Shown one piece after another: positions 54,766-64,000 of a DNA stretch of 64,000 nucleotides. The stretch comes from Flavobacterium aquicola (GTDB lineage Bacteria; Bacteroidota; Bacteroidia; Flavobacteriales; Flavobacteriaceae). Where the stretch lies: positions 372,001-436,000 of the forward strand of contig NZ_QUNI01000001.1 in assembly GCF_003385115.1 (NCBI RefSeq), given 5' to 3'. The position numbers and the translations under genes were made by a program. The notes under the pieces were generated by a model. That model saw only the letters and a program-made list of their open reading frames with translations. It ran no database searches and was not told where the DNA came from. How positions within the stretch are numbered: the stretch's first letter is position 1; each line of letters begins with the position of its first letter.

Positions 54766-55456
54766 AGCTGACCTAGTCCCAGTAAACTTTATTTTCACCT
54801 AATTGTGAAAAAAGTCTTTAAATAATTTTAAAGACTTTTTTGTTTTTTAAAACTTTTCTTAAAGTATCTGCTAATCACTTTATAATGGTTTAAAAACCAA
54901 TTTTCATTCACATTTATTTTACGTATTTCAAATTCAATTTTTAAAGAAGAGAAAGGCATTCAGAAAAGTATTTAATCGGATATTATAGTTAGTTAAACAG
55001 ATTAATAATTTAATTCATTGCACATTACTCTATTTGTCATATTTTTATAAAAAATTAAAAATTCAATATCATTTTACTTAATTTAATGAATTTTAAATTA
55101 AAACAGGCATTTATTAATCATTTTTGTTAACAATTTAATATTATTATTTTATAATGATATTACACAAAAAAGAAGATGCTTTTTTTATTATTAATATATT
55201 TTTATTACTGAAGTTTCTAAATTAAATAAGTTGAAGACAAAGGCAAAATAATGATTCAATAACTTATAAAATTTAGAAAATAACTGGATGCTTTGTGTTT
55301 TAGGTTTGAAAAAAGATAACATTTCACTTAAAGATGGCAATTGTTTGTTTAAACACAGACAATAATTATGCTATATTCTTATTCAAATAATTAGTTTATA
55401 TCCGAATCAGAATATTGTTCAATTAAATTCAATAATTAATTATTTATTTTTTTGTT
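54766..55456. other. 691-nt AT-rich non-coding spacer
   Basis: After the uvrA terminator the sequence is extremely AT-rich with many homopolymer runs. No reading frame has the codon pattern of the neighbours, and no repeat or mobile-element end was recognised. It could hold the promoter of the XRE gene or degraded remnants of lost genes. Confidence 0.6.
54808..54842 (+). terminator. Terminator of uvrA
   Basis: AAAAAAGTCTTTA (54808-54820) pairs with TAAAGACTTTTTT (54829-54841), with further AA/TT inside. Confidence 0.88.
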
Positions 55457-55708
55457 ATGAAATCTACAGTATATTTAAATATCCGAAAAATAAGAGAATT
55501 GAAAAATTTAACTCGAGAATATGTTGCAGAAGAATTAAATATGAGCATGAGCGGATACGGAAAAATTGAACGGGGTGAAGTTGATTTAACAGTAAATAAA
55601 TTGATTCAAATTGGAAAGGTTTTAGATGTTTCAATTGAATTTATATTCAAATTTGATGTTACTATTTTTTTTAACGATACTGCGCAACAAGCGCACAAAG
55701 CAAGTTAA
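55457..55708 (+). CDS. Small XRE-family HTH regulator
   Basis: An 83-residue protein that is one Cro/C1-type helix-turn-helix (about 8-64): IRELKNLTREYVAEELNMS, then MSGYGKIERGEVDLTV and KLIQIGKVLDV. The last ~18 residues are a polar tail. It stands alone before the peptide-synthetase locus, which is on the other strand and ends 100 nt away. It may regulate that locus or be a solitary regulator; it shows no toxin partner. Confidence 0.85.
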   Translation: MKSTVYLNIRKIRELKNLTREYVAEELNMSMSGYGKIERGEVDLTVNKLIQIGKVLDVSIEFIFKFDVTIFFNDTAQQAHKAS

Positions 55709-55808
55709 AAAATCCATGGTATTTAAAATAAATGTATTTAACATAACCAAAGCTTAAAATTTATCAGGGCAGTAAATACAATAGCCAAATTGCGTTTCTA
55801 TTGAAAAA

Positions 55809-56612
55809 TTAGCCGTTTCTCATTTGAGTCATTTCCAATAAATCTTTCATAGTATTTGGCATACTACAATGCATTAAATTTTTACAAACAGCAGAAGAAC
55901 CTTCAAAAGCTACTGCGCCTAAATAATGCTCAGTAAGGGCAAAACTATACATTTGCCAGTCTTCCTTATTCTTTAACAAAATCGAATCAATATTATGCTG
56001 GCCATCTAAACACGGAATATATTTAAAATCTTCATCAATACCTTTTCCTAGTGCTTTCACAAAAGCTTCTTTGCGTGTCCATGAAGTATAAAAAGCTTGT
56101 TTTTTATTGAACGCATTTTTAATTTCAAAAATTTCATTATCGTCAAAAATATCAGGAAGAATGTTTGTGAAGTCAAAGTCTCCCGACATATACTCAATGT
56201 CTATTCCAACTTTTTTATAAGAAACAGCAATAGCAGCAAAATCTTCGGAATGTGAAATATTAAAATGCAGCCAAGGATGAGAGGCTAAATATGGTTTTTT
56301 ATTGAGATGATAATCCAGATCAATATTTTTTACCTCTAATTTAGTATGAGCGGCCAAAATAAATTTTAAAATCGACCTGTATATAATGAATCGGTTTTGA
56401 TCTATTTCTTTGTAAAAACGTTCGGCTTTAATCAGCTCTTTGGCATTAAGAAACTGAACTAAATCAGCTTTTAAGTCCATGAAATTAGGCAAATAAATAC
56501 TGTAAATGATGACATCATTATTGTCTAAAGAACATTCTTTATCCAGGTTTAATTTAACCTCCATTAAATCTGAAAATGAAATAAAAAGTTTAGCTGTCTG
56601 CATTTTTTTCAT
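55809..56612 (-). CDS. 4'-phosphopantetheinyl transferase (Sfp type)
   Basis: Converts apo-carrier proteins to the holo form using CoA. At 267 residues it fits the Sfp class. The motifs are FNISHSED (117-124), GIDIE (136-140, with Asp138 and Glu140 for Mg2+), and WTRKEAFVK (178-186, Glu182). The first 23 nt overlap the 3' end of the upstream synthetase gene, which strongly suggests one transcript and a dedicated activating enzyme. An alternative start at Met17 would remove the overlap, but the family's N-terminal length favours the longer form. Confidence 0.92.
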   Translation of the reverse strand: MKKMQTAKLFISFSDLMEVKLNLDKECSLDNNDVIIYSIYLPNFMDLKADLVQFLNAKELIKAERFYKEIDQNRFIIYRSILKFILAAHTKLEVKNIDLDYHLNKKPYLASHPWLHFNISHSEDFAAIAVSYKKVGIDIEYMSGDFDFTNILPDIFDDNEIFEIKNAFNKKQAFYTSWTRKEAFVKALGKGIDEDFKYIPCLDGQHNIDSILLKNKEDWQMYSFALTEHYLGAVAFEGSSAVCKNLMHCSMPNTMKDLLEMTQMRNG

Positions 56613-59600
56613 CTAAAATATTCTGAAGCAGCCTTGCCAGCACTTTATCGTTTGGCGGTGCTACAATATCATAATGATTGCCGGGAATATTATGCACTGT
56701 AATACCTTTTAATGCTGCTTTTTTCCATCCCAAATGTGTAGGGTCTAATTTATAGCTCATATCATCTTTTGATCGAAATAAATCTACTTTAAAGTCTTGC
56801 GGTTTGAGATGATAACGGTCAATGATTTTTTTAACCTTTCCGTCAATTTCAATAAGTTCCTCGAGTGTCAATACTTTTTGCTCAATCATTGTGCTGTTTC
56901 GTCCAAAAAACTTTTTTAATATATATTTCTTTTCATTAACACGCATTTTAAAGGCCTTCCAGCTCAAAACCATTTCTTTGTATCTGACTAGTTTTTTTTG
57001 TCTGTAAGTTTCATAATAATAAGAGGAATCAACATATGAGTCGAGCAATGCTGTCAGGGTAACTTTTTTTCCAAGTTCTTTTAACTGACGGGTCATTTCA
57101 AAAGCAACAATACCGCCAAAAGAAAAACCTGCAAGAGCATAGGGACCCTCCGGATTTATTTTCACAACAGCTTCTACATAATGAGCAGCCATAGCCTCTA
57201 TCGATTCATACCATTCATCATATCTTTTAGCCGTTCCTTGAATGCCATAAATAGGCTGGTCTTCATCAAAGTACTTACTCATGTTAACAAAATTTAAAAC
57301 ATTAAGTCCTGCTCCATGAATAATAAAAAGCGGTGATTTTTGCCCGGTAGGTTTTATTGGAACCAAGCAATCTGCATAAATTTCCTTATCTGGGTTTAAC
57401 AGCTTAGCGAATTTCTCAATGTTCGAATATTCAAATAATGTAGATAACGGCAGTCTTTTTCCCGTTTTTTGTTCTAACTTATTCATGGCTTTAACTGCAA
57501 TTACAGAATGCCCGCCCATTTCAAAGAAGTTACTTAAAACATCAATATCATCAATATTTAAAACTTCTTTCCAGATGGATGCCACGATTTTTTCTTCTTC
57601 TGTACGAGGCGCTGTAAATTTGAGTTTTTTATTAGTTTTATATTTTGATAATTCATTGCGGTCAATTTTGCCATTAAGCGTTGTTGGCATTTTGTCCAAT
57701 AAATTAAAATCATGCGGAACTAATTGTGCTGGCAGCTGCGAAGACAAAGTTTCGCGCCATAATGGTATTTGAATTTCGGCGTTTTCTATACTGGAATCTG
57801 GTACAATATGGGCTACTAGGAAGTTTTCATTGGCCAATACAACTGCATATTTTATACCCTCGAGCAATAAAAGAGCTTGTTCTATCTCACCAGGTTCAAT
57901 ACGGTGGCCCCTGATTTTAACCTGCTGATCTACACGCCCTAAACATTCTATTTCATTATTCGGAAGCAATTTACCTAAATCACCTGTACGATACAGTATC
58001 TCATCATTATTGTCAGAAAATTTATTTACAGTAAATTTTTCGGCAGTGAGTTCTGGTCTATTCCAATAGCCTTTTGCAACACCGTCACCACCAATAGCTA
58101 TTTCACCAGTCTTTCCAGGTGCCACTAGCAGACCATGATCGTCGATTATATATAATTGCGTATTTGCGATAGGTTTACCAATAGTAATTAATGAATCATC
58201 TTCTTTTATCTGCTTAATAGATGACCAAATTGTAGTTTCTGTTGGTCCATACACATTCCAAAGAGTGTCACACTTAGCTAAAAGTTCTTTGGCAAGATCT
58301 GCCGGCATAGCTTCACCTCCACAGAGAGCTTTAAGCGGTAATGGCTGAGACCATCCGGAATCTAAAAGCATTAACCATGTTGTAGGAGTGGCTTGTAAAA
58401 AGTTTATATTTTCTTTTTTTATTAATTCCAATAAGAGCCTTCCGTCTCTAGCTGTTTCATGGTCAGCAAGTATTAATGTAGCCCCTTTAATGAGAGGTAA
58501 ATACAATTCCAAACCGGCAATATCAAAGGAAATAGTTGTAATTGATAACAGTCTGTCTTTTTCACTAATTCCAGGCTCTAAAGCCATACTGTGAAGAAAG
58601 TTAACCAAATTTTTGTGACTAATGGCGACACCTTTTGGATTGCCAGTTGATCCAGATGTATAGAGTATATACGCCAGATCATCCGGACTTACAGAAAAAG
58701 GAAGCGGCATGGTAGAATAATAGCTTAATGCATCCATGGCGTCTTCTATATATAGAGTATGCGGCCACAATGGTAAAACTCCAGAGAGTGTTTTACTGGT
58801 TAATAAAACTTTTGCACTAGAGTCAATGAGCATAAATTCCAAACGGCTTTTAGGATATTCAGGATCCAATGGCAGATAGGCCGCACCGCATTGCAGAATG
58901 GCTAGCAAAGTATAAAGAAGTTCTCTGCAGCGTGTAAAAGAAACAGCAATAAAATCACCAGACTGAACACCTTGTGCTTTTAAATAATGTGACAATTGGT
59001 TTACTTTGTTATGTAACTCAACATAAGTAGTTTTCGAATCGTGAAATTCCAAAGCTACATTATTAGGAGTGCTTGCCACCTGTCTATTTAGCAATTCAAT
59101 TAAAGCTACATTCGGATATGATGTTTCTGTATCATTAAGAGTACTATAATCCGGTAAATAATCACTTTTTATAAGATCTGTTACAGGGAAGTCTGGTTTT
59201 GCAACTAATTTATGTAATGTTTCTTCAAATGAAATCATCATTTGATTAATCGTTTCTTCCTTGAAAATTGAAGAATTATAAGAACATTGCAAAGTCGGCT
59301 TTTTGTTAGCTATACAAGCATGCATTTTAATTTCGAATGCTGAATATTTTCTGGGATTAATATTGAATTCATAAGTAAGTCCAGTAAATGAAAACTCATT
59401 TTCTATATCCCGATTTAAATCAACGGTTAATGTAACTGGTACCATAGGAACCCTTGAAGGGTCTCTGGCAATTGCTAATTTTTGAAGCAGATGCCCAAAA
59501 CTAACCTGATGATGTTTATAAGCTTCTACTAATTGCGGATTTCTTTGTTTTAGATAATCTAAAAAACTAATGTTTTTGTCTATTTTACTTCGTAACGGAA

Positions 59601-60549
59601 GCAGATTGGCGCAGTCTCCAATCATATGCTTCATGCCGTATCTCCAATTTCCTGAAACTGGAAACCCAACTACTAAATCATTCTGCCCAGTGAGTTTATA
59701 TAAAAATACTTCAAATGCAGCGAGCAAAGTTGTTGCGATACTGCAGCCTGCACTGTTCCCTAGATGTTTTAGTTCGTTTATGAGATCGCTTTCGACAGGA
59801 AAATCGAAGCGCTCGTTATTATAAGTCCGCAAAGGCGGTCTTGAATAATCTATTGGCAAGTCAATTAAAGGAACTGATTCTTTATAAATATTGAGCCAAA
59901 AATCTTCTATCTGTTCATATTCATTATATTCTATTAAAGAATTTACTTTTTCGGCATATTCACTAAAAGTTCCAGGGCTTTTCAGATTTGGTATTGTATT
60001 CTCGATATATGCGGAATAAAGTAAACTTAGCTCTTCTAATATTATATTGATACTTAAACCATCACCAATAATATGATGATGAGTTATCACTAATATGTTT
60101 TCTAAATTTTCAATTTTTATTAATTTAACTTTAAATAATGGGCCATTAACAAGGTCAAAAAGGGAATTAACTTCTTCATAAATTATCGTTTCCTTAGCCT
60201 TTTCCTTTTCAGCTGTTTCAAGCTGTGAAATATCATTCTGAGAAATTTCTGTTAGAAGATCTTTATATATATTCATGAAAATTCCATCCGAACTAAACGA
60301 AGCTCTCAAACTTTCATGACGAAGTACTATGGTATTTACTGCATGTTCTAATGCTTCAAAACTTAAGCTGCCAATAAACTTAATCGAATAAGACAAATTG
60401 TATGCCTTATTTGCATTATTACCTCCAATTAAGCAATCCATCCATATTTCTAATTGAGTGTTTGTTATACGAATAACACTTTCAATTTCAGCATGAAGCG
60501 GATCGAATTGAATTTTATTTTGATTGTGAGATTGATATTTCATTTTCAA
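56590..60549 (-). CDS. Single-module non-ribosomal peptide synthetase (C-A-PCP-TE)
   Basis: A 1319-residue enzyme. The condensation domain (about 28-455) has HHIIGDG (158-164). The adenylation domain (about 480-965) has YTSGSTGNPKG (630-640), FDIAGLE (675-681), YGPTE (767-771), YRTGD (853-857) and the invariant-type Lys961 in NGKIDR. The carrier domain has GGHS with Ser1015 as the phosphopantetheine site. The thioesterase has GFSFGG (Ser1143), Asp1170 and His1292. It is a complete elongation plus release module. Amino-acid choice is unknown: the A4 block FDIAGLELYLPL is not one I can decode. It is the partner of the adjacent PPTase and a near-copy of the next synthetase. Confidence 0.96.
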   Translation of the reverse strand: MKMKYQSHNQNKIQFDPLHAEIESVIRITNTQLEIWMDCLIGGNNANKAYNLSYSIKFIGSLSFEALEHAVNTIVLRHESLRASFSSDGIFMNIYKDLLTEISQNDISQLETAEKEKAKETIIYEEVNSLFDLVNGPLFKVKLIKIENLENILVITHHHIIGDGLSINIILEELSLLYSAYIENTIPNLKSPGTFSEYAEKVNSLIEYNEYEQIEDFWLNIYKESVPLIDLPIDYSRPPLRTYNNERFDFPVESDLINELKHLGNSAGCSIATTLLAAFEVFLYKLTGQNDLVVGFPVSGNWRYGMKHMIGDCANLLPLRSKIDKNISFLDYLKQRNPQLVEAYKHHQVSFGHLLQKLAIARDPSRVPMVPVTLTVDLNRDIENEFSFTGLTYEFNINPRKYSAFEIKMHACIANKKPTLQCSYNSSIFKEETINQMMISFEETLHKLVAKPDFPVTDLIKSDYLPDYSTLNDTETSYPNVALIELLNRQVASTPNNVALEFHDSKTTYVELHNKVNQLSHYLKAQGVQSGDFIAVSFTRCRELLYTLLAILQCGAAYLPLDPEYPKSRLEFMLIDSSAKVLLTSKTLSGVLPLWPHTLYIEDAMDALSYYSTMPLPFSVSPDDLAYILYTSGSTGNPKGVAISHKNLVNFLHSMALEPGISEKDRLLSITTISFDIAGLELYLPLIKGATLILADHETARDGRLLLELIKKENINFLQATPTTWLMLLDSGWSQPLPLKALCGGEAMPADLAKELLAKCDTLWNVYGPTETTIWSSIKQIKEDDSLITIGKPIANTQLYIIDDHGLLVAPGKTGEIAIGGDGVAKGYWNRPELTAEKFTVNKFSDNNDEILYRTGDLGKLLPNNEIECLGRVDQQVKIRGHRIEPGEIEQALLLLEGIKYAVVLANENFLVAHIVPDSSIENAEIQIPLWRETLSSQLPAQLVPHDFNLLDKMPTTLNGKIDRNELSKYKTNKKLKFTAPRTEEEKIVASIWKEVLNIDDIDVLSNFFEMGGHSVIAVKAMNKLEQKTGKRLPLSTLFEYSNIEKFAKLLNPDKEIYADCLVPIKPTGQKSPLFIIHGAGLNVLNFVNMSKYFDEDQPIYGIQGTAKRYDEWYESIEAMAAHYVEAVVKINPEGPYALAGFSFGGIVAFEMTRQLKELGKKVTLTALLDSYVDSSYYYETYRQKKLVRYKEMVLSWKAFKMRVNEKKYILKKFFGRNSTMIEQKVLTLEELIEIDGKVKKIIDRYHLKPQDFKVDLFRSKDDMSYKLDPTHLGWKKAALKGITVHNIPGNHYDIVAPPNDKVLARLLQNILDEKNADS

Positions 60550-60828
60550 ATAAGTTTTATGTTGGATTTTTACTCGTTTAACCAGACATACATTTAAAGT
60601 AAATTATTTTTAATTTGTTTAAATTTCGTTTAAAAGCAAAATGGTTAAATTTTGTAAAATAGTAAAAGCTATTATTTGATAAATAATCACATATAAGTAG
60701 GTGTATAAAGGATTGTTTATTTTAAGTAATTATATTTCTATAGGCTTAGTTTTTATAACATTTATATTTTAAGGCGCGTATATTTATAATTTCCAGCTTA
60801 TTAAGATTTTGTAAAATCAAAAATCAGT

Positions 60829-63800
60829 TCAGCAGTTTTCATGTCTATTATCTAAAATATCCTGAAGCATTCTCGCTAGTACCCTATCATTTGGCGGTGC
60901 GACAATATCATAATGATTGCCTGGAATATTATGAATTGTGATTCCTTCTAATGCCGCTTTTTTCCATCCTAAATGCGTAGGATCCAATTTATAATGCATA
61001 TCATCTTTGGATCTAAATAAATCTACTTTAAAGTTTTGCGGTTTAAGATGATAGCGGTCAATGATTTTTTTAACCTTGCCGTCAGTCTCTATAAGTTCCT
61101 CAAGTGTCAAAACTTTTTGCTCAATCATTGCGTTATTATGTCCAAAAAACCTTTTTAATATATATTTTTTCTCATTGATACGCATCTTGAAAGTTTTCCA
61201 ACTCAAAACCATTTCTTTGTACCTAACTAGTTTTTTTTGTCTGTAAGTTTCATAATAATAAGAAGAATCAACATACGAATCGAGTAAAGCTGTCAGGCTG
61301 ACTTTTTTTCCAAGTTCTTTTAACTGACGGGTCATTTCAAAGGCAACAATACCGCCAAAAGAAAAACCAGCAAGAGCATAGGGACCTTCCGGATGTATTT
61401 TTACAACAGCTTCTACATAATGAGCTGCCATTGCTTCGATCGATTCATACCACTCATTATATTCCTTGGCCGTACCTTGAATACCATAAATAGGCTGATC
61501 TTCATCAAAATACTTACTCATGTTAACAAAATTTAAAACATTAAGTCCTGCTCCATGAACGATAAAAAGCGGTGCCTTTTTTCCATTAGGTTTTATTGGA
61601 ACCAGGCAATCAGAATAAAATTCCTTATCTGGACTTAATAATTTAGCAAACTTCTCAATAGTTGAATGCTCAAATAAAACAGAAAGCGGCAGTCTTTTTC
61701 CCGTTTTTTGTTCTAATTTGTTCATAACCTTAACAGCTATTAACGAATGACCGCCCATAACAAAAAAGTTACTTAAAACATCTATATCATCAATATTTAA
61801 GACTTCTTTCCAGATGTCTGCAACTATTTCTTCTTCTTCTGTTCTAGGCGCTGTAAATTTGAGCTGTTTATTAGTTTTATATTTTAATAATTCATTGCGG
61901 TCAATCTTGCCATTTAGCGTTGTTGGCATTTTCTCCAATAAATTAAAGTCATGCGGAACTAATTGTGCTGGCAGCTGCGAAGACAGAGTTTCACGCCATA
62001 ATGGTATTTGAATTTCAGCATTTTCTATACTGGAATCTGGTACAATATGGGCTACAAGAAAATTTTCATTAGCCAATACAACTGCATATTTTACACCCTC
62101 AAGCAATACCAGAGCCTGTTCTACTTCACCAGGTTCAATACGATGCCCTCTAATTTTAACCTGCTGGTCTAAACGCCCTAAACATTCGATTTCATTACTC
62201 GGAAGCAATTTGCCTAAATCCCCTGTACGATACATTATATCTCCTTTTGCAGCGGAAAATTTGTTCTCAATAAATTTTTCCGAAGTGAGTTCAGGTCTAT
62301 TCCAATAGCCCTTTCCAACACCGTCACCGCCAATAGCAATTTCACCAACCTTTCCTGGTGCTACAAGCTGGCCTTTTTCATCAATTATGAAGAATTGTGT
62401 ATTTGCAATGGGTTTACCAATAGTAATTATAAAATCGTCAGCTTTTATCTGCTTAATGGAGGACCAAATTGTAGTTTCTGTCGGTCCATACATATTCCAA
62501 AGAGTATCACATTTAGCTAGAAGTTCTTTGGCTAAATCTGCGGGCATGGCTTCACCTCCGCAAAGAGCCTTTAACGGTAATGGCAGAGACCAGCCAGAAT
62601 CTAAAAGCATTAACCATGTTGTAGGCGTAGCTTGTAAAAAATTTATATTTTTCTTTTTTATTAAATCTAATAACAGCCTGCCATCTCTAGCGGTTTCATG
62701 GTCAGCAAGTATTAATGCTGCACCTTTTATAAGGGGTAAATATAATTCCAAGCCAGCAATATCAAAGGAGATAGTGGTAATTGAAAGCAATCTGTCATTT
62801 TCAGTAATACCCGGCTCTAAAGCCATACTGTAAAGAAAATTAACCAAATTTTTATGGGTAATTGTAACGCCTTTGGGATTACCCGTTGATCCAGATGTAT
62901 AAAGTATATATGCAACATCATCTGAAGAGATCGTAGAAAGAACCGGCAGAATAGAATACTGGTTTAATGAATCCATGGCATCTTCTATAAAAAGGGTATT
63001 AGGCCATGCTGGCAACGATTCAGCTAGTTTTTTATTAGTTAATAAAATTTTTGCATCAGAATCATGGAGCATAAATTCCAAACGAGCTGTTGGATATTCA
63101 GGATCTAATGGAAGATAAGCCGCCCCACATTGCATAATGGCCAGTAAAGTGTAAAGCAGCTCCGGACTGCGTGCAAAAGAAACTGCAATAAAATCACCAG
63201 ATTTAACACCTTGTGCTTTTAAATAATGTGACAGCTGATTTACTTTTTTATGCAGTTCAACATAAGTAATTTTCGAATCATGAAATTCTAAAGCGTTATT
63301 ATTAGGTGTAATTACTGCTTGCTTTCTAAGTAATTCCGTTAAGGTCACGTTTGGATAAGAGACTTCAGTATTATTTATCGCATTATAATCAGCTAGATAA
63401 TTACCTCCAATTATATTTGACAGAGGATTGTCTGGATTAGATAACAGTTCAGTAATTATCTCTCCAAATTCAATCATCATTTTATTTATTGTTTCCTCCT
63501 TAAATAGCGTGGTATTATAAGTACAGTGAAATGAAGATCCATTTTTAGTTCTAAAAGCATGAATTTGAATTTCAAATGATCCGTATTGTCGAGGATTAAT
63601 TTTATATTCATGAGAAAGACCCGTAAATGAAAAATCACTTTCTATATCCCGATTCAAATCAACTGTCAATACCACTGGAATTAAAGGAATTCTCGAAGGA
63701 TCACGGGGAATAGCAAAACTTTTAAGGAGATGGCCAAAACTAACTTGCTGATGTTCATAAGCATCAAAAAACTGCAGATTTTTTTGCTGTAAGTAATCAA

Positions 63801-64000
63801 AGAAGCTAATGTTTGGACTAATTTTACTGCGTATAGGAAGCATATTCACACAATTGCCAATTAACTGCTTCATATCGTATAATGTATTTCCAGAAAAAGG
63901 AAATCCTACTACTAAATCACTCTGACCAGTGAGTTTAGATAAAAAAACCTCAAATGCAGCAAATAAAGTGGTAGTTAAACTGCTGCCAGCTTTTATTCCA
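60829..64000 (-). CDS. Second C-A-PCP-TE peptide synthetase, 5' end outside window
   Basis: A 1056-residue visible part. The frame stays open beyond position 64000; the ATG at 63873 lies inside the condensation domain, since residues before it (TGQSDLVVGFPFSGN) match the sister enzyme. The adenylation domain keeps YTSGSTGNPKGV, FDIAGLELYLPL and YGPTE, the carrier has MGGHS, and the thioesterase has GFSFGG. From the adenylation domain to the end it is nearly identical to the downstream synthetase, while the condensation domain is clearly more different. Both end in a thioesterase, so each could release product on its own. The 279-nt gap to the sister gene has no ORF. Confidence 0.94.
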   Translation of the reverse strand, partial: GIKAGSSLTTTLFAAFEVFLSKLTGQSDLVVGFPFSGNTLYDMKQLIGNCVNMLPIRSKISPNISFFDYLQQKNLQFFDAYEHQQVSFGHLLKSFAIPRDPSRIPLIPVVLTVDLNRDIESDFSFTGLSHEYKINPRQYGSFEIQIHAFRTKNGSSFHCTYNTTLFKEETINKMMIEFGEIITELLSNPDNPLSNIIGGNYLADYNAINNTEVSYPNVTLTELLRKQAVITPNNNALEFHDSKITYVELHKKVNQLSHYLKAQGVKSGDFIAVSFARSPELLYTLLAIMQCGAAYLPLDPEYPTARLEFMLHDSDAKILLTNKKLAESLPAWPNTLFIEDAMDSLNQYSILPVLSTISSDDVAYILYTSGSTGNPKGVTITHKNLVNFLYSMALEPGITENDRLLSITTISFDIAGLELYLPLIKGAALILADHETARDGRLLLDLIKKKNINFLQATPTTWLMLLDSGWSLPLPLKALCGGEAMPADLAKELLAKCDTLWNMYGPTETTIWSSIKQIKADDFIITIGKPIANTQFFIIDEKGQLVAPGKVGEIAIGGDGVGKGYWNRPELTSEKFIENKFSAAKGDIMYRTGDLGKLLPSNEIECLGRLDQQVKIRGHRIEPGEVEQALVLLEGVKYAVVLANENFLVAHIVPDSSIENAEIQIPLWRETLSSQLPAQLVPHDFNLLEKMPTTLNGKIDRNELLKYKTNKQLKFTAPRTEEEEIVADIWKEVLNIDDIDVLSNFFVMGGHSLIAVKVMNKLEQKTGKRLPLSVLFEHSTIEKFAKLLSPDKEFYSDCLVPIKPNGKKAPLFIVHGAGLNVLNFVNMSKYFDEDQPIYGIQGTAKEYNEWYESIEAMAAHYVEAVVKIHPEGPYALAGFSFGGIVAFEMTRQLKELGKKVSLTALLDSYVDSSYYYETYRQKKLVRYKEMVLSWKTFKMRINEKKYILKRFFGHNNAMIEQKVLTLEELIETDGKVKKIIDRYHLKPQNFKVDLFRSKDDMHYKLDPTHLGWKKAALEGITIHNIPGNHYDIVAPPNDRVLARMLQDILDNRHENC

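Noticed and set aside
54766..55456. Integration site or mobile-element remnant in the long AT-rich spacer
   Set aside because: No terminal inverted repeats, direct repeats, tRNA or transposase fragment could be recognised on either strand.
57419..57772. 117-codon plus-strand frame antisense to the first synthetase
   Set aside because: Lies fully inside a well-supported gene, has no protein-like motif, and arises from codon bias of the opposite strand.
62387..62833. 148-codon open frame on the plus strand, antisense to the second peptide synthetase
   Set aside because: It is the shadow of the strongly conserved adenylation domain on the other strand. A matching shadow appears in the sister gene, which shows it follows from the duplicated coding sequence.

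Overview
The window looks like a chromosomal segment of a Flavobacterium-like member of the Bacteroidota. Three things point there: AT-rich DNA, several promoters of the TTG/TAnnTTTG type, and a SusC/SusD glycan-uptake locus with its own hybrid sensor/HTH regulator. No rRNA, tRNA, CRISPR array, insertion sequence or integrase was seen.

Layout. 1-12 kb is mostly housekeeping: a truncated aldose epimerase, YchF, a ferredoxin divergent from a LuxC-type acyl-CoA reductase, serC-serA, small envelope proteins, a LolD-type ATPase, a TIGR02757 protein and a DUF2971 fusion. 12.4-21.9 kb holds a compact envelope-glycan operon. Its genes are a HEAT-like membrane protein, a 1267-residue fusion of GT2 glycosyltransferase, LTA-synthase-type transferase and TPR, a TPR/YaiO beta-barrel and a DUF4838 glycosidase-like protein. 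A stand-alone receiver lies further downstream. I consider this operon the best candidate for an undescribed system: one polypeptide could polymerise a sugar chain and add a phospho-alcohol group, the barrel could export the chain and the hydrolase could trim it.

22-37.4 kb is again housekeeping: a DEAD-box helicase, a lactonase-fold protein, a BatA-like vWA protein, a dihydroorotase homologue that has lost metal ligands, esterase and MBL hydrolases, a LytS/LytTR pair, Bcp, an endonuclease III without its Fe-S cysteines, and an ECF sigma factor followed by a 47-codon ORF. 37.8-51.8 kb is a polysaccharide utilisation locus on the minus strand: regulator, SusC, SusD, surface glycan-binding lipoprotein, GH16 lipoprotein, GH3 and secreted GH16. 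This set is what is expected for laminarin or another beta-1,3-glucan. uvrA follows, then a 0.7-kb AT-rich gap and a small XRE regulator. 55.8-64 kb is a non-ribosomal peptide locus: an Sfp-type phosphopantetheinyl transferase and two near-duplicate C-A-PCP-TE synthetases, the upstream one cut by the window edge.

Intergenic structure. At least two spacers (serC-serA and bcp-nth) hold runs of degenerate 8-nt tandem units followed by the same units inverted, so each could fold into a long hairpin. The unit sequence differs between sites, but the 8-nt period and the inverted layout are shared. A third, weaker example lies at 26.7 kb. Twelve hairpin terminators, including one inside the polysaccharide operon, separate transcription units.
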